Positions 9,341-24,400 of a DNA stretch of 64,000 bases are shown piece by piece. Below the pieces are notes generated by a model that saw nothing but the letters and a program-made list of their open reading frames with translations, had not been told where the DNA came from and made no database searches. The DNA comes from Aquila chrysaetos chrysaetos (lineage: Eukaryota; Chordata; Aves; Accipitriformes; Accipitridae), in NCBI RefSeq assembly GCF_900496995.4, contig NC_044004.1, forward strand, positions 1,674,001-1,738,000, given 5' to 3'. The position numbers and the translations under genes were made by a program. Each line of letters opens with the position of its first letter. Within the stretch, counting starts at the first letter, position 1.

Positions 9341-12300
9341 AGCCTTTGCTTTCCTCCAGGTTCAGATTTGCCCCTGCAGTTCCCACGGCTGGGGGGGGGG
9401 GAATGCTGGGCACCCCTCCGGATCCGACCCTTGCGCCGCAGGAATGCATCGGGGCTTTGGCTCCCCTCCCAACGTGGGCTGCTGTTCTTCCAGATTTACA
9501 TCTCCCCAGGCTCTTATTCGCCTTATGCTATTTTTTCCCTGTGAATGCCTTTTGTTGCTCTTGTTCCTTCTAGAAGCGTGAAAGGTGCCGGGTTTGCTAT
9601 TCCCCTCCCTCCCTCCCCTCCTTTCCGTGCCTGATTTTGCAATACTTTCTGCTGGCATTTCGTATTTGCTTTGATTCGGAGCCGTGAAGTGGATGCCGGC
9701 TCCTCCTGCGATCAAGCAAGCGGCCAAAAAGAGAAGGCAAACGCCGCGGCCAGCTCCCTCGCCGCGTTTCAGTCATCCGAGTTCATGGCTCCCACCCAGG
9801 CCGGCGTGCGATAGGCACGGATTTGGGCTGGGAGAGGGCAGATCCATACTGCAAATCCCACTGGCTCGTCGAAGGGGGATGTTTTAAGAGCGGACTCAAC
9901 ACAAGCAGTGATTCGGAAGGATCCTGGCAGTGCTTCCAGCCCCGCCGCAGTGCTCCGAGCATCCTCCCGACCCCCCCGCAGCCGCTGCGGTGGGGTGAAG
10001 CCTCCAGTGAAGCAAGGCTGGAGGCTGTTGCTTTCCCTGCTTGGTTGTTTGGAGACTTCCAAGTTTCCAACGTCGATTCGGAGCTGATCCTGGACGGGCG
10101 GCGATGCTTTGGGGAGCGGATTGCCACCAGCAGCCAGCACAGGCAGTTTGGATGGGTGGGGAAGGTTTTCTCTGGGCAATCTGGCTGTTGGGTTCAGAGC
10201 CCACTATAAAACACATCTATAAAAATATTTACGGGTACAAACCCGCCGTTTCTCTGTGCAAGGCGGCTGACGAGAAGGTTACCTCTGCGACGGGGTCCGC
10301 AGGAGAAAGCTGTGGGGTACAAAGGAGCTAGAAAGGAGGAGGGGACCTCTCCCCGGCCCCCCTACCTTCATGTTTTCCCTGCCTCCATGTGCTCACAGCC
10401 CTTGCTGGAAGGCCAGATTCCACTGGGGACGTGCAGCAGTGCCCGCATCCACATCCACGAGGCCAAGCGATGCTCGAGCCGGGGCACAGCGGCTGAAGCG
10501 GGGCCCTGCTCCGGTGCTATTCCTGGCTCCAGCAATGACTCACTGCACTACCTTGGGCAAATCACTCTGAAATGTGTCTAGCAGCGCTTCCCCACGTTGG
10601 GGGCAGGCTGTTCATCGTTGCCTCTGCAAAAATGCACTGAGATCGCTGGCGAAGAGGTGCAAAGAAGCATTAAGCCTGGCTGGTGATTCATGGAGTGTCA
10701 GGGAATGAGCTGTGAGGTTCAGGTTGGAAATAAAAGAGGGGATGGAGAGAGATCCAGAAAATTATCAGAGTGTGGAAATGGTGAGTGGGATCCAATTATT
10801 CACCATTTCTCATCTCCAGGAGCTGGGGGGAGCCCAGTGCAGTAGCCAGAAAGTGGGTTTCAGGCAAACCAAAGGAAATACTTACCCCTGCAGCGCTCGA
10901 CAAAACTGGAACTCAGCACTTCAGGACATCATGGGGACCAAGATGACAAACAGGTTCAAAATAGTCCATCTGTGGCTACTAAGCACATCCCCAACCTGCT
11001 GCTTAGGGGAACTGCTGGATGCCAGTGGGATGGACCTCAGAGTCCTTGCTCTCTTCTTCACCTCTCCTTGGCTGTGTTAGATGGACCCATCAGATCTTGA
11101 TCACTCTTATTTTATTTGGCTGTGCCACATTTTAACTGGGGTGTCAGGCTTCAGGATGTGTCGGACCTCCAGTCTCTGAGCTGGAGTCCAGCTCCTCGCT
11201 CTCGCCTGCTGCCATGCACATCCCTGGGACAACTGCTGCCAGGACAAGCAGCTCTCCTTTTCTCCTGGAGATGGAAAAAAACTGTCCCACCTTTTATACG
11301 ACACCGGCCTAACATGCCATGGGAAGGTCCCCTGCTACCGCCGTGGGGCAGAGGCAGTTCTCATAAAACTCTCTTCATCCTCAGAGATGATCCTAAAATA
11401 GTGGCAACATTTCAGTTCCCCAGACAAGAAAATAAACAATTATTGCGTGGTTTATATACGCCTCGTCTGCCTGGGAGAGTGCTGCTGACTATACAGGGGT
11501 GGCTCTATAGGTACTCTAATGTGCCCTCTTCCTCTGGATGAATGCTTTTTTCTTTTAAGCCTGAGAAAAAGAGAGACCTACTTATATTAAAAAAAAACAG
11601 TCTGAAGTGACCCTCTTGGATGGCAGTTTCCATGGGAGGAGTGTGGCTGTGTTAGCTCCGACCGTGGAGGTGACACCACGCATGAGGTAATGGGAAAACG
11701 TGACCACGACTAAAGCCAAGCTCCGGGATCAGGTGCTGGCACAGCGTTTCCCTTCCCAGAAGGGGCACTTGGCTGGCGAGGAGGCGGGATAGCCTTCCTG
11801 GGGTGAAATGTGTCGTCATAAAAATACAGGGAGGAAATCCGTGCAGCGGCCAGGTCCCCCCCCCTGCCGCACACGGGCACCCCGGGGAGGTACCGGAGCT
11901 CAGGCTTTGCCCCAATTTTTGGGTCCTCTCTCTCTTTCTCTGGTCCCTGAGATGCTGCGGGAAGCTTTGCTTAAGGTCTTTAAGAGCTGAAGCGGTTTGG
12001 AAAGCCGCTGTGGCAGCCCTGCGTGTGTCCACGGGGTATCTCGCAGCAAAGGTTCACCCAAGCAGAAGGGGCTTCGGGCTCCTGCTCCCTCCGTGCACCC
12101 TCCGTGCAGTGGGAGCATCCTGGGGGCAGCAAATGATGACCCCAAAGGAAGGAGCGGTTTTCCTCCAGTGATGCTGGGAGCCCGAAAGTCGTCTCTGAAC
12201 TTTCCAGCAGGGCACAGGTCGCTCGCCCCCAAACTCGCCCAGGACTGCAGCCCTCCACGCGTGCCGCAGCGCGCAGGCTGCCAGCCCGGGACTCCCCCAG

Positions 12301-14930
12301 TCACTTGCCATCTGGAACCGGCTGGCACAAGCCACCGTCCCCGGTTGCCTGCCCACCTCCACCAGCCAGGGTGAGCACTTGCTTGGCGAGCTCCTCGCTG
12401 GCTCCTGCTGATCCACCCAGATGTTTCCCCTGCAGAGCCGGGGGCCGGCTTGGTCACCTTTCTGCTGACCACCCTGCCACGCCGCATGCAATCCATCGAA
12501 ACGGCACATCAGCCTTCCTTCCCCTCCAGTTTCCCGGTCTGCGCTCTCAGTTGGGGTTATAGCATGGAAATCAAGCCTTAATTCTTGGCTTTGTCCCCTG
12601 TTTCTCCCCTGGTTTTCATCTCTGGGGGCTTGGTATGGGGTCTTCCCTAGAGTCTGGTGAGATTTTGGCAGGGGCTTGGATGCTCCCAGGACTCCCAGCC
12701 CTGTTTAAGGGAGAAGCTGCCATGGAAAGGAGGCAAATCATCCTCTTCCTCCTGCCTTGCCTTGCCATGAGCCAGCAAGGAGCTGCGGGAAGGTGTGGGG
12801 AGCATCTTCCCCACCGCAGCACACAGGCTGGGCAAGAGGAGGCAGCTCCAGAGCTGCTGGCAAGGGCAGAGGTGGACAGCACTGATCTGTGGCTGGAATT
12901 CATTTTTCCAAAGGGATGGGATGAGTATCGGTTCACGGCAATACTACTTTGGCAACTGAACTTCGGCCTGTGTGCCCGAAGCCGACAGATATCTAGGGAA
13001 AAGTGCAATTTCCACGTGTCTTCTCCAAGCTCCAAGTATTCATGGCTCATGTACCTTCTGCATTTGACCTGATGCCCTGTATTTAATAGTCCTTAGTGGA
13101 TTTTTCCACTGTCTGATTCCTTTATGGACCCTTAGCATTCCCTGTGCTGTGAGATGAACTAAGTTTTAGGTGAAGAAATCTCTCTTTCTGTTTGTTTGGA
13201 GTGTGCCCACCGCCTCCACGCTTGCAGCTTCAGAAGAGCCTCCGAGCAACTGGGTGTGCGTGCGATAAATCTGCCGGCTGCTCACACGGGGCGATGAATT
13301 CCCTCCTCCTGGTGATCAAAACCTCTCTGTGGTGATGGGTATAGCTAGGAAATTCCCTGCTGGTAACGCTAACCTCTTCCAAGGGCTTCTCTCGTGGATG
13401 AGAAAGTGGCTCCATTGACTCTGAGCCGTTGGTCCTCAAAATACAAGAAGATGCTTCTGTGATTCAAAAGTGGTTTGGTATTTTTTTTTTTTCCTGGAAG
13501 CTGGGGGAACAACAACAGCCCTGCAGCACTGCCTGCCTCCCCTTGCTCCCCAGCATTTCCATCTTTTATGGCCAACAATGTCCCTTGTGTTTTCTGCTTG
13601 TGGTTCAGGTTTGCTCTGCAGATGGGGCTGAGCAGCAGATGGAATTGGGTATTTTAAAGAAATCCCCCTGGGAAGTGCTGCTGCTTCCCGCCGTGGCGTG
13701 TTAGGGGCAGGGACAGAGGTGGGCACCCAAAGGGGCAGCTGCCCTGCCAGCACCCATGGCTCACAAGCTGCTGTTTGGGTGAGCAGGAGCTGCTGGCACC
13801 ATCCTGTGCTCTGCACAAACCCCTGTGAATTACCTTTCATGACCCCCATCTTCTGGAGGCAGAGCATCTCCTTTAAACCACCCCCCACCAAAAAAAACAC
13901 CAAAAGCCAACCACAAAGCCCAGATTCTGTTATAAACCACCCCAAACCTCCCCCCACCAGGCCTCTGAGATGGAGAAGGGAGAGGCATCCCAAAATCTTG
14001 ACGCTGGCAACGGACTTCGCGGGGTCGGAGGCGGATGGCACGATGTGACTCAGCAGCGTTTCCTCCTGGGATGGCCACCGGAGATAGCACGGGGATGGGT
14101 CACAGCCCAACCGCTGGATCTCATCTCTTTTGCCCTCCATCTCCCCCTCCGATCATTCCAACCATCTCCCCTTCCAGGAAAACTTCTAGAATACATCGCT
14201 CTGCATTTCCATGGCAACTGGCACGCGACCAGCGGTGCTGTCTCTGCTCCGAACCTATTCCTGGCACCGTAGAGAGGATGCTCGTGTGACACAGGAGACA
14301 ACCCGGAGAGGTCGAGAAGAAGATCACCACCACCTCCCGGCCGTGCCACCAGCCCCCGGGGCGGTGGCAAAGGGATGCTCTAAGGACCTTTGCCGAAAAG
14401 CATCTTTCCTCAGGCATGCCCGGGCGGCCTCAGCGGATTTAAGCAGCACGTGAGGCTCTATGAAATGCCTGCCAAAAGGGTCTTTTTTTTTTTTTTTTTT
14501 AAATTACCAGGGCACGAGGGAGAGGAATCGCTGGCTGGAATTTCAGAGCCTGGGCACAGCGGGAGGTCGGGGCGGATGGCTATCTCGCTCCAGGTTTTAT
14601 GTTGCTGCACATCACCATATTCTCTGGGTGCTCAGCTAGCGATAACAGCTCTTCCTGCCTTTAAAATTTACGGATCGCTTCTCCTACATCCTTGCTTTTT
14701 TATCACAAGCAGCTGAGCTTTGGGGTGAAATCCCCCCCAGTTTCGCTGCTACCTGCAGTTTAGCCGAGGGAATTACAGCCTGGGAACGACTGCATACGGG
14801 GATGGCAGAGCAGCTTGCCAAAGCGGAGAGGTCGCTGCAGCGCCTGCAATCGCATCGCCTCCTAAAAATAGGCTCTAGTCAGGAATAATCTTCATCTCCT
14901 GCCCCCCCCCCGCCCCCCGAATAATAAAAT
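9341..14930. other. Intergenic region upstream of EGR4, no gene seen
   Basis: Moderately GC-rich DNA with many short open frames on both strands. None has a recognisable domain, paired splice sites or codon use like the neighbouring EGR4. No CR1 end was recognised. Distal EGR4 regulatory elements may lie here, but none can be named from sequence alone. Confidence 0.6.
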
Positions 14931-15400
14931 CAAACCCAATACTAAAGGCAAAGTGCTAATGCCGTGAGCTCTCGGAGATGCTGGCGGCGAGCAGAAGTGG
15001 TATTTCTATTCTCTCCTTCATCACGCGTCCTAATCACAATATTTTTAGCATGTGCTTTTGCATGTGTTGGTCAGGGGCAGAAAGATTAATTGGGCTCAGT
15101 ATAAGCACAGGGCTGAGGCTGGGGCTGTTAGGAACACAATGATTTGGCTGTAATAAAGTAATAAAGCCAGGAGGGGACAATTTTCTCAACTTCTTTCCAA
15201 ATTCGCATTTTTTTCTAAGAGTCTGTCTGCCTTGATGTATTGACTGGGAAGCTGCAAGTGTTTCCAAGCAAGCTTGCCTTTCAGTTTGAATGAAATGTTT
15301 CCCTGAGCTGCAAATAAGCCTTTCTCCACTCATTCGCACACTGGTTTTAATCACCTCTAAAGAAATTATGCGTATTTTTAAATAAAGCATTCTTTAAACC
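14930..15400. other. Candidate conserved non-coding element
   Basis: An abrupt AT-rich, low-repeat stretch carrying TCACGCGTCC, CCTAATCACAATATTTTTAG, GATTAATTGGG and a paired TAATAAAGTAATAAAG. It is dense in homeodomain-like and MEF2-like cores and has no coding signature. Conservation cannot be tested here. Confidence 0.25.
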
Positions 15401-18400
15401 AAATTATTGGGCTGTTTTATTTAGAAAAAGCCTGAAGCAAAACATTTGGACTTTTATTTTTTAGTTTCCAGGGGGCTTTGAACAGGAGCTCGAGCTCCAA
15501 AACGAGCCCTGAGCATCTTTACTCTCTGTCCTCATTAGGCTGCAAGACATCTCAATCCCCATCGCAGATGAAAACCAAGAGGGTTGTTTGTCTTCTCTAG
15601 GCTCCTTGGGCTCAGCTCGCCGCGGTCCCGCAGCCCGGGCAGGTTTCGTTAGGGCAAGCAGGGGCTTGCGCGGCACCCAGCACCCTCGGGGCTCCGGCTT
15701 CGCAAGCGATACGGTGGAGGCGTGCTGGGGACGCGTGCCCCGAATAAGACGCAAACAAATGTCGGCCCCTTTATTGCTGGTGTCATCGACCCGAAAGAGA
15801 GCTGCCTTGCAATCAGATAAAGGCGTTCGTTACCAAACCATTAGAATAAAATCCCTTTCGAGAAGGACAGGTAAGAAAAGCTAAGCTGGCTGGAGAGGGA
15901 GGAGCGCGTTTCTTTCCCAGGGAAAGGAAGAAAGCCTCGAGGTTGCTTTGCCTCCAACCATCCCTCCCTCCCCAGGCAGCCGGCCGGTTTCAAGACCCAG
16001 TTTCCCAGTGCCCACAGGGATTACTGGGAACTGGGATTCGACCCTGGGAACAGGCAGGGGGCTTCCTCGAGAGTCTTGGAGTTAAAAGGGCTGGTTTTGT
16101 ACCCGCCAGTGCAAAGTGAATTGGCCAAGGAAGTTGCAGAGAGTCTGTTGCGGAGACTGGAGCTAAATCCAAGCTCCCTGCAGCCCGTGTTACTTTTCCA
16201 ACCACCTACTGCAATTCGTGCCCATGAACCATGCTCAATTATTTACCCCTCTGATTGCAAAGACGGGGGGACACACACCTGGCCCGGTGCCTGCTCAGAG
16301 AGGAATTTATCTGACAGCTTTTCATTTGTGAGTGTTATATGCTTCCTTGACCAGCTCACTGCTCCTTTTCAGGAAAGTTTCCAAGAATCTGGAGAGACGC
16401 TCTCCAGAATCGTTAATCAGAGCAGCATGAAGATTTATTAACTCTCCTCTCCATGAAATAAAACCATCAGCCTCCAAAGTCAGCTTTCTATGCCATCAAT
16501 TCTTCCTCCCAGGTAAATTTAAAGGCTGTCACTGTCAGCTGCTAAAGAAGGCAAATCCATCTATCAAGTTCTGATTTGTTGCTTGTGGTTACAGTATCGT
16601 GATCTCGACTCATATCCAAAATACAAGAGTGAAATGATAGCAGTCCTTTTTTTGCCATTAGTAATAATTATGTTAATAAAACTTAATGATATTCATGCCA
16701 AAGGTTGGAAGCGTGTGGAAATTCATGGAACTCTTCAAATTAACTGCTCTGGTCTCTCAGCATACAGTTAGGAAAACTATTAAATATAGTATGGTATGTA
16801 AATTAATACAAGTTATATCTATTATGTAGTTCAGCTAAGAGAGCAGCATTTGCCATCTTACTTGCAGGAATCGGGGTGCCCAACCCAGGTGTAAATGGGA
16901 AAAGTGTCACTCTAAAATGTATATGCTAGAGTGCATTTTTTACCCCAAAGTACCATGGGACAATGCTGATTTTACCTGCTCTTAAAAATGTCTTAAACTG
17001 CATTTTGCAGCCAATTGCTACAGATTGCCAGAACCTGGAAGGACATACAGCAGGAATAAGAGTGCAGGTGGATGCCTCCATGTACCTTCCTCTAGGCGTC
17101 CATCAGTGGCCACTGTCAAGGGAACGAAGTACGGGGCTAGATTAGTCTTCAGCTTGACTCAGAGAGACCGACCCAACATTCCTGCTCCAGGACATCATCC
17201 CATCGCTACGGTGTGGGAGGAAGGATACCTCCCTCGGTTGTTCCATGACAGTCCAGCATCTCCTGCTGAGGTCGCACACTCGGCAGCATCTGGACTTTGG
17301 TGCAGCATCCAGTTTGGCAATGTGTTTGAGTCCTGTTTGTTCCTGCGAAGAGGGTAGTTCTCCAATCCAAGGTTTGTCCTTCAGGGAACAATGTGGACTG
17401 CTGTGGCTAAGGTGTACCACAGTGCGTTGAGGGGAATAAATTGGCTGCATCGTATCTGGCTATATTTGTACTCAAACACACAGCTGGGTCAACACTTTCT
17501 GCATGAGCCCAATATGGGCAAGAGTCGATGCATCCCCTCTCGATCAGGCTCAGAGCAGTGCCTCAGGCACAGGGTACAAGCCAGAGCAGCTCCTTCTAGA
17601 GGAACCTGGACATTTACAGGTGCAGAGCACAGATGAGAACACCACGCCAGTGGCTGGTCCATGCTTTCTGGGCCATACATCACCTTTTTACTAGGATCAG
17701 CTGGAGCTGGGAACAGATCATTAAATAACGTGGTGAGGAAGCTGTATACAAGCATTATTCTGATCTGGAAAGTGAGGGACAGAGGTTGAAACTTTCCTGT
17801 GAACATATGAATCATCATGATGCCATGCATCAGTGAGAGTATTTACTTGTGTAGCCTGAGAGTCAGAAATAGGAAGCACCTCAAGATGGTTTCATAGGGG
17901 TCCTCCAAGGATGTTCGTGCCCTTGATTTCAGCTCCTCTCTAAAGTTAACAGAAGGGTCTTTTCATTCCCTTGGATCTGGTGGAAAAGGGATTTGAGCAA
18001 CGCTGAACGTCCCACCTTGACGCAGGAGCCTGCGGGATGAGGACATCATGGAGAGCTTCTTGCAAGGAGACTCACGTCCTGGACTCTGAATATTATGTTT
18101 GCCCACTGGTCGTACTCCTGATGGATCTCCCCTGCCTCACTGGCACGCATCCACCTTTGCCTCCATTCCCTGCTCATTCCCCTCACCTGGAAGAAGGGCT
18201 TTGCATTTGTCAGCAGCGGGGTGGGGAGATGGACAGACGGACAGACAGGGGACGACAGCAGCTGTCAGTCCTGGGCACTCATAAATTTACATCAGTAAAT
18301 ACTCCTGCAGGCTCTGTCAAGAAGCTGCAGGGAACAGAGTAGTCCATTGAACGGTGGCCCCAGGACACTCCTTACTCTGCAGGTTTGGACGATGAACAAG

Positions 18401-21400
18401 TCTCCTCTTGTCTTAACTCTCTACTTTAGCCTTCATCTCTCTCCTGGTCCCCAAGCCTTCCCCGCTGCTCGCCCTGTTCCCATCATCCCCTGAGTCTGGT
18501 GATGCCAGCTGGGACTAGTTGATGGCAGCTCATTTGCATGGAAGTCCACCTCAGTTAATGACTACAGCCGTTAGCATCAGTTACGCAGTTCACATCCAGC
18601 TGTAAATAAGCACAGTAGTTGAGAAATCACTAGTGATCTAAAATTGGGACGTAACACGGTGGTTTGCAGGCAGTCACTAACGAGGCGTGGCATTCACAAA
18701 GCACACAGGTTGTCTTGGAGCAGGGACATCCCACTTGCAGTCTATGGGACGTGCCCAACCATCCTAAACAACGCATCCAACGCTGCAGGCTCTGTGGCAC
18801 CCCTTATTCCCGCAGCCCCAGTGCATCCAGCACGGGACCAAACGTAACTCCGCTATGGGACAGGTTTGCAGCCGGCTGTTCTGCCAGGACTCTCCTCTCT
18901 TTGCAGAAAACTTGGCCAAGAGGTGCAAAGAATTAAATAACTCTACAAGAAAGTGTTAGTAGAAAACACCGGCGTGCCTCCTTGCTCAGTGCCCAGAGCA
19001 ATGCCGGATGGAGACGGTGGGAATCCCGCATTACTCCAAAAGGACAGAGCAGGGCTTGGCCCACTCTGGCTCACCGACAAATACAAACAAATATAACTGG
19101 CATGAAGCATAAACTGCCTGCCAGGACAGTGCAATGTCTCCATAGAAACCCCTGACAAGAGAACCTAACGCTAATTTCACGATGGCAGGAATAATGCTGT
19201 AGCCTGTTGCTGCTGTAAACTTCCTTGTTGGAGCTCTCTTTTTTTTTTAAAGGAAATTGGGATGTAATCGCTGGAGATGCCGCCGGATGCAAAGCAAGGG
19301 ACGGACACGGCGTCTCTGGTGTTGTGACAGCTAGTGATGACAGATGCATGCTCAGCTCGCACTGATTTCTCCTTCACTGCTCCAGTTCACAACTAAAAAT
19401 AAGTAGAAGAAGGAGCTGAGTCTGCTTCAAGGAATTGTGGGGCAATAGATAAATAAAATAAAAAGCAATGTTCCTGAGTGGAGACATTTCTAAAGCTAGA
19501 TCACCTCCTTCAGTGCTGGCCCTTTAAACTTCTGCCCAGGAAAAATCACCAAATCAATGAGTTCCTGTGGAAAATAAACATTCCCTTCCCATACTGCCAG
19601 GAAAAATACCCAGAGATGAGGATGCAGTCAGAACTGTGGACCCAAACTTTTCAGGAAACACAAAGGTGACTCCCCAGATTGCTAGATCGGTATATAGAGA
19701 AAAAATTCTGATTTCTTCTTTTTTTTAAAATATGCTTTCCACTTTCAGGTCTTGAGGCAGTGCTCGCACTTGTCTCTGACCGCTGTGATTGCAAGAATCT
19801 AGGTTAGACAGCACCTACACGCCTAACCGAGGTTATATTTTAACTGGGAAATCCTCTGGAAGTCCTGAGTCTGGTCTCTCCCACCCTCTGGGTCCATCCC
19901 AGCTCAGTATCAAGGCGAACCTTGGGCATGCACTGACCTAATCCTCTTCTCTTCAGCCCCTGAGCCTGGGTACACCAGAAAGGATACTGAGCTGCGGTGA
20001 GCTCTGACTACTCAGTTTAGGTGTTTGGAGGGGGGAGATCAGGATCCCATGATAAAAAAAAAAAATAATTCAGCGAGTTCAGTTGAATATTTGGGCACTT
20101 TTAATTGCACCTGGAATTAGCAGCTTCTCCTACCAGCTGAATAGTGAGATTTGAGCTCCCAATCAAACATTTAATTGCCCCAATTTAGCTGGGGTGCATC
20201 CCTCCCCCAGCAGGTCAGGACCCCACTACCTCCGCCACCTTTCAGTCTCTGCTAATTAGACTAGGTTTATTTTGTGCCTTGATCACGCCTCGGCTCCCTG
20301 ATGGGAAAAGACCTGGTTATACATCATCCCTCCATGCCCTGGTCCCCTATAGAGAGGAAAAGCCCGTAGGTGCTCCACAGCCAGGTTACCCAGTCCGACT
20401 GGCTGAGGCTCGGGGACTCCAGGGACGACTCGCATGACACTCGTTAGTGAATTAAACATGCCTGGGAACTGGGGCACCGAGGCCAGCTGGTTAATGAACT
20501 CCTTAGCCTTCAAAACAGGGGGGGCTTCCTGGGAACGGTCCCTGGCCCAGCTCCCAACCTGCGCTAACTCAGAGAGGAGCCAAAACCGGGACGATTTATT
20601 TGATTGTTGTTTCCTGTGTTAATAAAACCGAGCAGAAGGGAAGAGCGGAGCTACAGCCCTGCAATCCCTTTGAGACCAGGCTGGGAAACGTTACTGCTTA
20701 CTGTAATGTAGAGAAGATGAAGCGATTGCCAGGTGGCCCCGGAGGCTGGGGGTGGATTTGCCATCATAACAATAATGACCTCATGCAGAGGAATGTTGCG
20801 AGATTTAATTCTTTAATGCTCGAGAAGTGTTTTAGAAGGGACTACGAGGTGAAAATCCTCTGCCCAAGGTCACGTACGCCGTCAGTCACCTGCAGAGTTG
20901 TAACTAAGAGGACTCGAGGAGCGAGACCTGGCTTCTGTAGGAACCTGCTGGTGGGAATTTTGCTGTTGACTTCAAGGGTACCAACATTTCTGGTAGGTTT
21001 CCGCCCTACCTTGGACTTTACACACACAGAGATGTTTGGTGCTCTATACGGTTTTGTTTGTTTCATGACTGTTTGGTCTGAGTTCTCCTTTCCTGCTCTC
21101 CTGATGAAATAAATAAAGTTGATTTCTCTGGAAATATCCATTTCCTGATTTGTCCTAGGCATAATCCAGCTGTCCTCAGGGTCTGAATACGATCACAAGT
21201 ATTTACTCTTAGCTCTGAAACGCAACCTGTTTTGGTGCAGAACGTGCTTATATTTTCTATTTTAACTTCCGCATGGCATTTTCTTCTTTTTCCCCCCCTC
21301 TTTTTAGACTTCAGATTCAAATAGCGATAGTAAAAGTTCTAAAAAACCACAAAGCACTGGAAGCTCAAAGGTCTCAGAGAAAGACACGTCTGTTGTTCCC

Positions 21401-24400
21401 AGGAGATGAAATGAGGCCACATTTCGTTGGCACTGCTGTGCCTTTCCCGCGGTGAAACACTTTGAAGGTGTATTACATCAGATACAGTGGTTCGGCACTT
21501 TCTCCTCGTTCTCTTCGGTGATTATAACCCCTCATTGCTTCAGCTTCCTCTGCAGTCATGGAATAAGGTGATTAATAATATTTGATACTTCTCTGATGTG
21601 TTAAATAAAATAGCGCGCTGTTTTGCAAATGTCAGGCTCTTACCTGAACTGAGCCTGGAATGTTTGTTTCCGACTGTCAGGTTTCACTTCCCCTTTGTCA
21701 TGTTTAAGTTCATGAAAAACAGGCATTATGTTTCAATTTCCATTGAATCACAGGGCCAAGCCAGTCACTGGGGCCAACCAATTGACACTAACCAAGGAGC
21801 TGACTCATGAAATTGGCTGCTGTTGAATTACTCTTCCAGAGAAGACTGAAAGCTGAGGCTTTAACTCCCCAGCAATGTTCAAAATCCTGTCGTGCTCATG
21901 CCAAAACGTCTGTATTCACTTTTCGTTATTACCCCCAGCGCTTGTTATATCAGGATAAATTGGAACGAAAATTAGGCAATACGTATATTAACTGCTTCCA
22001 ATCCTGTTATTCCACCATTTGCAGAGATATTTCCTCCAGCAATACAAACACTATCTGCCTACAGCATGCACAGCATTGTCCCCAACTGGGAATGCCAGAA
22101 GCAAGTTTGCCTGTGTGGTCCTTTGCAGGATGACACCAGACTATGTCAAAACTGGTACAGCATGCCTTGAGGTCCCGGTCCCAAAATGATCTACGTCAAG
22201 GGCGAGGCTACCGTGAGGTGTATCTCCTTTCTACCTCATCCACCTGAGCTGTTTGCTCCTAGAGAAGGAGCGAGCTGCCCAAATGTCAGCATCTGGAGTC
22301 ATTGGAGGTGTCCCCTGACATTTCCAGAAATGACGGATGGTCTGCAGAAGACCTGTGCCCTCCTGCAGTGGCAGGTGGAGCTCAAGCAGGACACCTTCTC
22401 ATGACACCAAATGTCAAGGTTTAAGCCCCTGATTCCTGCCCCAGTCTCTTCTGTTACCTACTCCATTCCTGCCCAGCTCATCTTCCCTCTCTCTTTCCTT
22501 TCTCCCAGTCTCCTTACCCCTTTGGTCCTCCTACATGAGAGACACGTGCCTCACCCCTCCGTGGTGCCTTGGGAAGGGGCAGGCAGACTCCTGCTACTCA
22601 TGTCAGCTCTTGCCCGGATCATACTTGGCACTGGCCAAGAAAGTTGTCTCGAGCTCCTATATTCCTAACATATGTCCCACGGGCTGTAGCAGCAGGCAGC
22701 AGAGCACACGCTGTTCACATTTAGGAGCTGTGGAGGGCTGAGACAGACTCATCCATGTTCACAGAACATGCCTGCAAATTTGCCATAAATCTCATTGAAC
22801 ACAAGGAGAAAAGCCAGATTTTGCAAAGGTCTTTACCTAAGCATGTTCAGGTGGGTTTTCCTGGGATAGGTATCTCCTTGATCATTTTATAACAACACAT
22901 TTTATAACACTCCAGAACATTTTCTAATCTGGCAAAACAACATCTTTTTCTCCTCCCCTCATTCCTGAAAACCACAGAACTGTTTTATCTGAAACTTTAC
23001 ACAAAATCTCAGTTGGAGAGAGACATTTGTCCCAGAAAATTCTTGTCCAGACAATTACAGTTTGGCAAAAGTTCTGAGCAACTGAAAGCAGGCGTTGGAA
23101 ATGGGAAAACCCGGGTTGCCTTAATGAACGGAACAGCTAGAGCAAAGAGGAACCAGCAACGGACTGTATATGCTATCTACAGCAACAGTTTCTTTAGCTT
23201 TGCATCCATGAAACAAACTTCATTTTAAACATTTGGCTTCCATACAGGCAAGACTGTCCTTGGCAAAATGTTGTAACACAAGTGTACTTACTACTTGTCT
23301 GCACTGTGCGGAGTCTTGCCTCTTGCCCTGCCCCAAGGTCAAAAACATGGATATTGTGGCCTTTATGATTGAACTCTGTTTCAGCAGTGAATGAACCCCA
23401 AAAGAAGGTGTCTTCTCTTTCTGAGGAGGTGGGATTCCAGGGTCTTCTAGAGATATGTGGTTAGCCACGGCAGGCTTTCCTTTGCAATAGCAAATCTTGA
23501 ACTTGGGTTGCACGGATTTTCAAAGGAGCTTCTAAAATCTTAGTAGAGTGGATGGCAAATGTATAAGCCAAGGGCATCTTGCTTCACAGATGGAAAGATA
23601 AAGAAATCATGCTAATAAAATTACTGAAAACTGTAACACACCCACAACACATAGGCTACCAATTTTTTTTTTTGCATGCAGATTCCGGGTGATCCTGTAG
23701 CCAAAAATGGCAACTAGAAAATCAACCTGAGGGGACACAATTCCTTCATACAACTTTGCGTCCAAGAATAATGATGTGTGTCAGTTCTGTGGATATGTGC
23801 TGAACCAGCCAGAATGATTCAGAACGGTTGGCAAAACGGAAGCGTTAGTCACTGTGAAAGATCAAGAAGTTAGTGTTGGCATATCGTGGGCATGTCAAAG
23901 AGAAATGAAAACCAAATAGGGAAAAGGGTAATGTAATGGAAGAGAAGCCGAGAAGGAGATGGAGGTGGAAAGGGTAACTTCTCAAATACAGAATACTCTG
24001 GAAGATGAGAGTAGTGCCAGTACAGGCAGGTCACGGATGGGACATGGTGGTAGCCTGTGTTTGAGCTCAGAGGAAGAGTATCTCTAAAAAAGGCAAGCTG
24101 GCAAAGAGGAATGCAAGATGCTCAACACATCAGTGCCCTCAGATGGGTTACTCTGCATCCTTAGCCCAGCGTTTCTGAATCTAAATCCATGAGCAGGCAC
24201 TGCCCTCTTAGATCTGACAGGCAATTTTAGGTCACCAAACCCTCTGCGCCAGATGCTGAAGCAGACTCAAAACTAGCCTTATGCATGCCAAGATCGCCCA
24301 CCTCTTCTTTCCCACTGCTGCAGCTTGGGCTGAATACCTGTTCCAGCTTGGGATGAGCCCTGCTTGGGGTATCTGCCGAGGAGGCAGCTGGCTATTTGGC

